Assembly (NCBI RefSeq): GCF_010015445.1
Contig: NC_053119.1
Coordinates: forward strand, 27,355,383 to 27,419,382
Direction: 5' to 3'
Length of the DNA stretch: 64,000 nt
DNA from: Perca fluviatilis
Taxonomy: Eukaryota; Chordata; Actinopteri; Perciformes; Percidae
The position numbers were made by a program, and so were the translations under genes. Position 1 is the stretch's first letter. Each line of letters opens with the position of its first letter. Under the pieces are notes generated by a model. It saw only the letters and a list, made by a program, of their open reading frames with translations. It had not been told where the DNA came from and did not search any database. Below, in pieces: positions 34,031 through 64,000 of the stretch.

Positions 34031-35788
34031 CCCATTCTTGTTATTCTCTTCTGGAAGATTAAAACTGTCACAGTAGCTGTTGCAGTGATTCATTGCACTG
34101 ACAAGCTTATTTTTTTGTATTTAATATGATTGATGACTTCAAGTAACAGACGTTTACACATTCTTGCAGAATGCCTGTTTGCTTTTAGATTCTGCTCATT
34201 CCTCCACATACACTCTCTATTGCTTGGTGTTGAATTTAACGAGCTTGTCTTGAGCGATCTCCAGTTCCTTGACTCCGAAGGGCGACTCCCCCGCCCCCAA
34301 CCGAGGACCAGCTTCCATCCCGGGGGCCCCAAACTCCTCCAAACCACACCAAACCCATGGGTGCGTGTTGTGTCCTCCTCGTGATACGCAGTGGATAGTT
34401 CACTGAGAAGTCAGAGAGTTCTGTTCCCGCTGCAGACAGGAAAACAGAGGGGAAAGAACTTTCTTTTTTTTACCCCCACAACCCCCCTCCTCTCCCAACA
34501 CACAGCGACACATGGATGTACTCCCTCTCTCCGTCTTGTTTGTTGACCCTTGGGTTTATTTTCAGAGTGTGTTGAATTCAAGCAGCATATTTTCTAAGAC
34601 ACACACACACACACACACACAGAGTTCACATGTGTGCACACGTACACACAGTTACGCCTGGCATGCACAGTTGGACACATACAGCCTGCAGACACTTTAG
34701 ACTGACACTGACTCAGGAGGGAGTACTTGTGGAATGGCAGCGATGCCCAAATACTGATCTGACCCGGGTCACCCCTTCTTTCTTAAAGTGGAATGTCAGC
34801 TAATAACTGTGTTTATTTAATGTGTCTAAGGGAGGCGCATCGCTGTGAATCTCACCATGGTGAGAGGATCAACACTGTCTTTGCCGACATTCTTCACCCC
34901 GCAGAGTTAATTTTGGTTCCCCCGTGTATGAAAGATATAATTTTTGTCTTTTAGCAGTGATGAGCTTGGAATATTTCAGTTTGTCTCATTTGTCTCACAG
35001 TAGGAACTCTGATAGCTAACGATTTGATGGAGAAAAAAAGAGAGCCAACACTGTCACCTTTTATTTATTTATTTTTTTTTTCATCCCAGCTCATCAGTTT
35101 AAATTGAAATGAACCACACTGACAGAGCATCATCAGTGAGTGTTTATTCTCCAAATAACTTGGGCTGTCGTGTCCTTGCTGGAGAGCAAATAAACAGATT
35201 GGAGGGCTCAGCGGAGATAAATTGATTCGAGTTTTACCAGGAGACGAAGTGAAAATCTGTCAACGCGCTGAATGTCCTTGTCTACGTCTGTTTGTGGGCT
35301 TTACACAGATTTTGTATTTTTACGTTGCAGGGAATTTGTGTACATGATGTTCGCCATGCGACTGTTTGCTTAGGTTCCAGATGTCAGTTTGGATCTGCGC
35401 TGCTGCTGCTGCTCTGTGGCATGTTAACCCTCCTGTTATCCTTGGGGTCAATTTGACCCCATTCAATGTTTAACATCTCTAAAAAAGTGCTTGACATCAT
35501 TTTTTTTGCTTCATATTGAATGACTGGGGACAACGGGGTAAACATAAAATTAACATGATGATATATTTTCAATGTCCTGTATGCATTTTGTACGCATCGG
35601 TGTTCCTTGGGGTCAATTTGACCCCAGGCTGTTTTAGCTGTATAAAACATAGAAAATATGAACATTTTACACAAATTTGCTGAGATTGTTTTGAGGTCAC
35701 TTTCACATGCAGGTTGTTGCAATTTCACAATCTTCAATTCCCCTCCCCCCACCCCACACACACACCCCCACGCACCCATCCTCTGTGA

Positions 35789-35905
35789 GGGAGGGAAAAT
35801 ATTGTTCCCGCACTCTGAGAGAGGGAAAATATTGTTCCCGCACTCTGAGAGAGGGAAAATGTTGTTCCCGCACTCTGAGGGAGGGAAAATATGGTTCTCG
35901 CAGGG
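35789..35905. repeat. 30 bp tandem repeat, about four copies
   Basis: Units starting GAGGGAAAATATTGTTCCCG at 35791, 35821, 35851 and 35881; the first three are nearly identical and the last is partial. The array lies between the subterminal repeat and the transposase start of the piggyBac-like element. Confidence 0.95.
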
Positions 35906-36033
35906 ATGGTTTGCATCACATGATACACAGGGTAGGCAAACATCTAAAAGCTCACACGCAGGCACCGCGGCCTTCTAAACCATTTCTCTTGGTGCTCGGT
36001 GTGCTCTCTCTGTACACTAACTCTCATTTGAAA

Positions 36034-36330
36034 ATGGCCTGCAAGAAAAGGTTTTCTGTTAGTGAAGTTTTGTCACAGTTCTTTGACACTGAAAGTGACA
36101 TAGAGGAGAATGTGTCCGAGACTGAGGATAATGTTGAAGAGGACCCTGATTATGAGGCATCCTCCTCTGAAGAAAAAGAGATTCTTGGGGTTGACCCTTC
36201 TGTTGTCTCTCAACCACCAGCAGACACGTTACCTTCCAAAAATGGAAAATGATGGTCCCTCTCCCCACTTGAACGACAGGGTAGACTTAGTGCTGCTAAT
36301 GTGATAAAAAATGAGAGCAGAAAGGATCTG
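36034..36330 (+). pseudogene. piggyBac-like transposase, N-terminal remnant
   Basis: From ATG 36034 the frame runs MACKKRFSVSEVL followed by an acidic Ser/Glu/Asp-rich stretch, as at the start of many piggyBac transposases, to a TGA at 36250-36252. In the same frame, directly after the stop, the reading continues WSLSPLERQGRLSAANVI, which matches the W-S..P....G...A.NVI block found before the catalytic domain in this family. Beyond about 36310 the similarity fades. No DDD catalytic region is present. It is therefore a stopped and truncated remnant. Confidence 0.7.
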
Positions 36331-39300
36331 CAGTGCCAGAGCAGAAACATTTTAAGCACAAGCAAGAAATGGCTGTTTAACTGTCCACCGAATGTGGATT
36401 TAGTTATTTTTTTTTGAGGCGACAGCTGTTCAGCAAGTGCAGTTCAAAAAACTATTTTCCACATTTGAAAGAGAGGAAATGCTGCTTAATTATTTCCCAA
36501 GCTTGGCATGTTTACATGTTTTTTTCTTCTTCTATTTGTTTGCTTTAGGGAATGAATACTTGTGTTTATAGCTTTCCAGCTTCAGCATTATTTTGTTTGT
36601 GTATCTTGGCCCAGTGTTTGTTTGTGTGTATGCAGGGATCTGCGGGTGCAGCATGTGCGTGGAGGTCAAGCAGTCCCAATAAAGGTGAGTCACGTGGCCT
36701 GCATGGCATACTGTAGCTCAGGGCTTTCTGTCTTCATTCACTGTCTAACTGGCTCGCCCTTCTCCCCTCAAACCGTTTTCTGTCTTTACACGTGTCTGAG
36801 CCTCTATCTCTTCCCTGATCTTTGTGAGATGTAAACAGAAGCACACGTGTCTGTGGGATGCTTCAGGAGAGTGTGACCTGCCGGGCAATCTATAGAGGAA
36901 ATTCCACAGGCTCACATGGAGCTGGCGAGTCTCCGCTTCTCTAAGCTCTAAGGGGGGGGGGGGTCCAGACCCAGACCCTGGGTGGGTAAGAAAAGGAAGT
37001 AAATTGGGAGGTTTAGGAAGTAATGATAAGACAGCGGAAGAGGAGAAGACTGGAACAAAGGGAAGAGCAAGAAGTGGAGGCAACAAAAGATGGGCGGATG
37101 AAAGCAAAGGAAAGGGGAGCAAGAGAGAAAGAGATGCAGAGGGCCCCGAGGGAGAGCCTATCTCTGCCAGAATGTGCAGTTTAGTTTACATTAGCTCATT
37201 CATTAGCAATCCGCTCCCCTGTTTGAAGACTTCTGTGGAAAATGCAGTGCGATGAGTGCATGCCATAGATTAGGATCCCTCTCCCAGGACAACTTTCTGT
37301 CCATCTGTGATGTGTTGACGTATGGGGTTGTGGTGTGTCACATTCAGAGACTGTAGTGTTGAAGAGCACTCAAACCCCCCAAGGAGCAATGGGAGCCAGC
37401 TGCTGAACCAAGAATCACTGTAGTTTTTAAGTTGAAGACTACAAGGGGTCACACACATCTCGCTTATCAAGAGTTCCAGTACATGTAGCCTGCACTTCAT
37501 AAAATTGTCTTTATCTTTATTTTTATGCAAGTACAAAATATACTTGATTGTTTCACCCCATCCAGACTGTAATTGCTTATTATTTGTCTCATTGATTAGA
37601 TTTTCTGTGCACATAGCTTGTGAAAAAAACACGAAGCTTGACAAAAAACACACCACTTTTGAGACAAAATAGTCAATGCACGTAACTGTATCGCCACACA
37701 ATAACAACTCTGCCAAAATATTTCGATGACAAAATGTGATAAGATAAGATGATCTATACTTCTAAAAGTTGATTTTCAGACTTGGCGGGCAATTACTTAA
37801 AACAATGGCTCCCTGAAAGGTGGGAAAGACACATTGAAAAATGTACATTATGTTAAGTTCTGGTTCTGGTGTTTGTTTTTTTATATATATTTTAAATATG
37901 AATGGCGAGAATACTACAGTATACACAAGGGTGTGGGTTTGGGGGGCACTATGAAGTCAGACAGTCTTTAATCAAAGATATATATATATATATATACGGT
38001 TTTAGAGAGTAAAAATACAGTAAGGCTGTGAATGCTTAACCTAAAATCTGCCTTTTGAGTATCAAACGCTCACCCCCTGTAGGCTTGAAAGGTAGCAGTT
38101 AAATATTTTTCTCCCAGACGGAAAACAGCAGCTTGAATTAATTCTGTTAAAATGGATTCCAATGGTGAGATGAGCTTTCATAGTGGAAAAAAAAACTAAA
38201 CGTTTCAAAACACCCACAGGAATTTCTCAAACATGTTGTGTAATCCACTTCTCTGCCGTTCGTCTGTACGTTCACTTTCTTCTTTTACTTTAAAGTTGAT
38301 CTGATCTTATCGTAAGAATAACCAGGAGCCGATGTTCATACGTGTGTCCTTATGATTCCCTGCAGGTGAGCTCACCGTAAGCTGACTATTACATTCAGCA
38401 GTGTGAGCAGACTGGACCTCAGATGATAATTCCTGATAGATTTTACGGTCAAGTGGACACAAGACCTCCGGGCTGACCTCAGCAGTGACTTCATCGGGGG
38501 GGTCACAGCTTCCCGAATGTTATCCTTCACTACGGACGATGAACCTAGGCAAGACAAGAGCCCCAGCTGAATCATAGGTAGGACCTGACTCTGAGGTGAA
38601 AGGTCACAGTAAATCACAAAGCCTGCGTGTTTTCCTTTTTTTTTCGGATCGAGGAGAGCTGCCTCTGTGGCTGGGTCAAGGTTAGAGGGAACCTGAGGAA
38701 CCAGGAAGTGAACAGAAGCAAGATTAGAAAAGAAAACAGGCGTTTGCTTTAGAGTCCCCACCTCGTAACCTTATATAAGTGAGTGCAACAATATAACAAC
38801 TACCGTTATCCAGATTTCAATTACTTATCTACACGCTGAGTAAATGCCAGATTGCTTCTATTGTGTTGCCTCTGCAAATGAAAAGATAAATAGTTTTCCT
38901 CCACTCTCTTATATAAATGAGGTGAAGCACGGACTGAAAAATAAGCAGGCATTATCGCACAATGGTGAATGAAAATGTACCCAGAAGTCAAAGCCCTTAA
39001 AGTCGGTTATATAAGCCTTCAAAATCTTATGAGTCTCCCCAGCTTGATGTGTTTAGGGCTGATGATTGCTTTCAGTTGTGAACGCTTTACTGGGAGAGCT
39101 CGGCGAAACAGAAACCGTCACATTTTTTCCCTTACTAAAAAGCCACCCTTGCTGAATTAAGGAAACTCTTACAGACGCACATGCACCAGCGGTATGGCAG
39201 AGAACAGGATTTAATTTTTTTTTTTTCAGGGGGGGTTGATGGTGGTGGTGAGAAATGTCAGCATCTGTGTTGGGGATATTATATAACGTTTTATAGCTGT

Positions 39301-40211
39301 TTTCTAAAAGATGCCAGTGAGTGCTGTGGTGAGAGCATCTACCTCATGTCTGTCCACGTTGGGCAAGAGGGTGAAATACCAAACCAGACACAGTTCCTAA
39401 CCTAGTCACCGCAACTTAAAAAAAAACAACAGTATGATTTTGTATTCTTTTTCTTTTTCCGACAGTATTTTATGACTCTGCCCTTGTTTATGAGTCCTTC
39501 TCTCAGGACAGCACGCTGGTATCTGGTTGCTCTATAAATACCCACAGCAGAAGTCATGTTTTTCTTCTGTATAAGAACTAGCCTACAAAGGATATTATTA
39601 CATGGTACGTACAACACTGGTCATGTAATTGCTTTGTAAGATAACTCTACTGACATGACCCAAAGGGAGTGAAAGAAGAGGAAATGATGTGGTAAAATTT
39701 GAGGCATGATTGGTAAAAAATAATCTTACTCGGAATTATGGCAAAGACTAGATTTTCCTCTCGGGTTGGTCCGTCTGCTGACGTGGGCTGCAGTTTTTTG
39801 GCCGAACTGGGCCATGTTTCACAAAGAGTTGTGAACTGCCTGGTGGGGTGGATGTTCTCCCGTGGAAAAAGAAAAGCAGACAGATGAGAGAGGAAGAGGT
39901 GTGTGTGTGTGTGTGGCTGGCAGATGTGCAGGGTTATAAACTGTCAGGATGTGTATCAGGAATGCTGTGGGGTGACCCCAGTCCATCGTAGCCACTCCAT
40001 AACAGACAAGCGATGATGTGGTTTAAATACATAAAACTCTGGTGGCCTCCAACTCTCCCTGCTGTATGTGATGGGTTATGGTAGACTGCCAAACCTCTAA
40101 TTAACCTACTATAAATCTACCGCTGTTGTATTCTACAGTAACAAGTTAAAACTGGCTTATTGGCTGCTTTATTTCAAATCTTATTTCGCCCAAATGATCT
40201 GATTTTAACCG

Positions 40212-40733
40212 AATATTCGACATTTTTGGGAAATGCTAATTTGCATTGTCGCCTAGAGTAAGACGATTAGCTTACAGTAAGCTTATTTTAGCATAGACAC
40301 TAAAGTGACTGACTATCTCAGTGTGTCTAAAGCTCACGAATTAACACATTTTATAGTATTTTGTTTACTCCATACAAAAACTAAAATATAAAAATGACAA
40401 ATTGTGGTTTTAAGGGGTGTGCTAGATTATTGGCCAGGTGGCAACCTAACAGTAGCCTAACATAGCTAGCTATAAAAGGTAGCCTAGTAAATAGCAGAGC
40501 GAAAAAAAAAATTTCATTTGTAAACTTTGGAGGTGCTTGTAAGGGAATTTTCTTACCTTCTGACAGAGCCGGGCTAGCTGTTTCCCCCTGTTTTCAGTAT
40601 TTGTGCTAAACTATGCATTATAGCATCATGGCTATAGCCTTATGATAGGCTAGCCCATGATATAAGTGGCATCAATCCTCTTATCCAACTCTGGGCAAGA
40701 AAGCATTTGCAGTTCCCCAAAATGTTTAACATT
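40212..40733. mobile_element. Diverged copy of the TTCGACATTTTTGGGAAAT repeat
   Basis: The left end TATTCGACATTTTTGGGAAA and the right end, in reverse complement GAATGTTAAACATTTTGGGG, form inverted repeats. The interior has GATTAGCTTACAG, GGCTAGCTGTTTCCCCCTG and GCAAGAAAGCATTTGC. The same parts occur, better preserved, at 59143-59586. Confidence 0.65.
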
Positions 40734-41611
40734 CATTTAAGTCACAGGATATAGTGTTGAATTAGCATTATCCTTTGTCATGTTTATTAGGTAGATTAAC
40801 TGATGCAAAAAGGTGATCATGGCCCATGTAACTGTTTCCTGAAAACAACTGGCCCACTCTCTAACCTACTACAAATGAGCACCGACAGACGAATACACAT
40901 AAGAAACCGGGGAAATCCTCCTTTGCATCTTTAATCAATTGTTCAACGGGAAGACATGCTAGGGCTTCACTTTTGTTTGCATGGGGGTGGAAGGAGGAGA
41001 GGAGGGATGGAAGGAGGGGGTGTTTCTCCTTGACCCCTCCTACTCACCCACTTGCAAGCGTATAGTGAAGAAGAAAAAAAAAAACACTTGACCAGCCCCC
41101 TTCTCATTCCCATGGATCGTATTACGGGAGACTCCAGCTCCGAGACATCTGCTCCGCTACTAACAACGGAGCGCGTCCCCGAGACCTGCTGCTGCGACCG
41201 ATGATCCAGTCTCCCATGGTGCCCGGTGCCTACTCCTCCTCCTCCTCCTTGCCCTCTTCACCACAATTGTGTTAACGCTGCGATCATGAGGAGCCACAGT
41301 GCGTGCCCCGTCCACGTTTCCCGGCTGTAGTTCACCACGACAAGGCGCTTTCCCAGCTCCTGTGTATAGCCTACGTCCGTGGGGCGAGCGAGCTCCCGGC
41401 AGCTCCCGGTGCCTTCGAGGCAGCACATTTCTTTTTGTCCGTGCGCTCCGCAGGCTGCTGTCCGTGGGCTTTCTGCGGCTTCGCATCCTCTCCGCTGCTG
41501 GCTACGTTGCTGTAGGAGAGGACAACGAAGGGCAGAGGAACAAAACAAAGATCCCCCATGTCTGATGTTTGAACGCGGATATTTATTCTGATTTGTTGTC
41601 TTTCTACGAGC

Positions 41612-41630
41612 TTTTTTTTTTTTTTTTTTT
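41612..41630 (+). repeat. T19 tract just upstream of the mtss2 start codon
   Basis: A homopolymer of 19 T ends six bases before the ATG (GACACCATGG). No AG follows it before the ATG, so it is not an obvious splice acceptor and would be an oligo-U tract in the 5' leader. The GC-rich leader upstream has a 14-codon uORF at 41286-41330. Confidence 0.85.
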
Positions 41631-41636
41631 GACACC

Positions 41637-62684
<21,048 letters not shown>

Positions 62685-62695
62685 GTATATATAAA

Positions 62696-62697
<2 letters not shown>

Positions 62698-62788
<91 letters not shown>
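62698..62788. repeat. (CA)n microsatellite just after the mtss2 exon 9 donor
   Basis: About 45 CA units begin 13 nt after the 5' splice site GTATAT at 62685. Intronic CA repeats next to donors can bind hnRNP L and change splicing; that is known for other genes and only inferred here. Confidence 0.97.
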
Positions 62789-62789
<1 letters not shown>

Positions 62790-64000
62790 CCACACACACT
62801 TTGTTTGGTTTGTCATTTTATCCTTTCTGCATCTGAGCTGTCATGCTGTTTTGAGTCAACAAACATGCACATTCTTGATTTCAACTCACTTATTAACACA
62901 CTAGCAAAGGAATGAAATATTAAAGGTTGTCATGAATACACAAGCAGGTGAATCCCCCCCCCCCCCCCCACCACCACACAGCCAGACTATCAGTGACAGT
63001 CGACATGCAGTACATGGCGTATCTTGCCAGCTCCTCAGCTTTTGCTCCTGGCAGATTTGCAGTTCTCAAGCTTCTTACAGCCAGATTAGCTCCAAGCTGT
63101 GAAACATTACAGCCTGACAGCCATGAGCCTACATGAGAACCAAATTCCACATATTTGTAAGTCTAATGGTGATAGTTTATCTATTAATGTGGGTCAAATG
63201 TGCTTTTTTAGGTCAAGAAAGGAGCTTTTCTTTTGATATAAAACCATGTAATGTTAGAGTTAAAGGAACAGCAAGCCTTGCTTTAGTGTTGCAGTTCCTA
63301 ACAGAACCTACCTGATATTTCTACCAAATTAACACCGTTGCCTATTTGTAGCGTTCTTACATTATTCACATTGCAGCCACTGACTAAATGTTTGACTGGC
63401 TACTTTTAACGCAGATTTAGGTTTTAAATCACAGTTAGTGTTAGGTTTTCTAGGGTAGACTAAGACTAGTCTATGAAAAACTTGGAAACAACCTTGGTCT
63501 CAATGATACGTACATTTAAAAATAAACTTGTGATCAAGAGACCAAGGTCTTGGTAGCAGGATAGAAGATAAACAAACTCAGCTAGTACTTCCCAAAGGCA
63601 TGGATTAGAGAGAAAGAGGGCATAGGGATAGTGTCTAGTAACGAATCGTTTAAGGTCATTTTATTTGTGATATTTAATTTGGCATTACTCCTTAAGCCTT
63701 ATCCTAGAGGATGAAGATTAAAGATAAGTGATAACTTCATATATCTTCCAGAGGGAGAGGAGAGGGGGAGGTGTGGGAGAGCAGTACAGAGGGAAGGTGA
63801 GAAGCACAAGTTGCACATTTCCAAATGCGTGGGTGACAAAGAGAAGCAAAGCTGAGTGAGAATGACAGAGCAGGAGACAAAAAGCAGGAAGACAGCTGTT
63901 AATGTTCAGAGGGAAAGAAATATCAAAGATAGGATTGCTTTTAAATGCTCTTTGATGCGCCAGTATTAGAAGAATGGCATCATTTAGAATTTCGACATAA
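62789..64000 (+). other. mtss2 intron 9, to the window edge
   Basis: No further mtss2 exon was recognised. The sequence includes a C run with CCACCACC near 62957-62980 and a purine-rich stretch at 63745-63900. The next exon, which should complete the Ser codon begun by AG at 62683-62684, must lie beyond the window. Confidence 0.6.

Larger units (their letters stand above)
35424..36420 (+). mobile_element. Broken piggyBac-like element
   Basis: TTAA (35424-35427), the piggyBac target, is followed by the terminus CCCTCCTGTTATCCTTGGGG. CCTTGGGGTCAATTTGACCC recurs 165 bp further in (35605), as subterminal repeats often do. Then come a 30 bp tandem array and a transposase N-terminal frame. No matching right terminus was found downstream, so the 3' part is deleted or diverged and the right limit given is approximate. 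Confidence 0.75.
31489..41611 (+). other. mapk12-mtss2 intergenic region
   Basis: The 10 kb between the mapk12 stop and the mtss2 5' UTR holds several repeats listed separately and no gene I can recognise. An ATTAAA near 32482 could be a mapk12 poly(A) signal. CA and TG arrays lie near 34601-34620 and 39901-39914, a short TA array near 37979-37996 and a G run at 36952-36963. Long open frames such as 37270-37716 (minus strand, 148 codons) lack recognisable motifs. A 49 bp stretch at 36636-36684 is bounded by good splice-like signals. Confidence 0.6.

Noticed and set aside
35384..35965. 193-codon minus-strand frame and 181-codon plus frame across the 30 bp array
   Set aside because: The array length is a multiple of three and stays open in several frames. 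Only the part from ATG 36034 looks like a transposase.
37270..37716. 148-codon minus-strand frame in the intergenic region
   Set aside because: No recognisable motif and no neighbouring exons; length alone is within chance for this much sequence.

Overview
This is vertebrate nuclear DNA, almost certainly from a ray-finned fish and most likely a percomorph. Genes are split by short introns with standard GT-AG sites, dinucleotide microsatellites are long, and teleost-type MITEs, hAT-like and piggyBac-like remnants and tRNA-derived SINEs are frequent. Family and organism calls come from recognising proteins and repeats by eye; no database was searched.

Five protein-coding genes lie head to tail on the + strand. 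(1) panx2, pannexin-2, five coding exons, 79-4807. (2) trabd, TraB-domain protein, nine exons, 8201-13771. (3) selenoo, selenoprotein O, nine exons, 16292-22950; its third-last codon is an in-frame TGA read as selenocysteine. (4) mapk12, p38-gamma MAP kinase, twelve exons, 24895-31488, with a PDZ-ligand C-terminus. (5) the 5' half of an MTSS family gene, closest to MTSS2 (MTSS1L), nine exons from 41637 covering the I-BAR (IMD) domain, running off the right edge. In every gene the exon phases add up to one open frame. The order panx2-trabd-selenoo-mapk12 matches human 22q13.33 with TUBGCP6 and HDAC10 absent between selenoo and mapk12; mtss2 is not part of that human neighbourhood.

The genes do not form one pathway. 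Panx2 is a large-pore channel protein, Trabd a membrane-anchored TraB-fold protein, SelenoO a mitochondrial AMPylating pseudokinase, Mapk12 a stress kinase, and Mtss2 an actin/membrane-curvature scaffold.

31489-41636 is intergenic, and 45373-57981 is the 12.6 kb third intron of mtss2. Both hold mainly repeats: a 438 bp element with a perfect 8 bp target-site duplication, a broken piggyBac-like element with the start of a transposase, three copies of an unclassified 'TGAAATATCT' repeat, and several inverted-repeat elements. I found no tRNA, rRNA, CRISPR or bacterial-type features, and no evidence for a wholly new system. The best leads are the selenocysteine codon with a candidate SECIS, a GC-AG intron in selenoo, a 9 nt candidate microexon in mtss2, and dinucleotide arrays starting 13-16 nt after the 5' splice sites of three genes.
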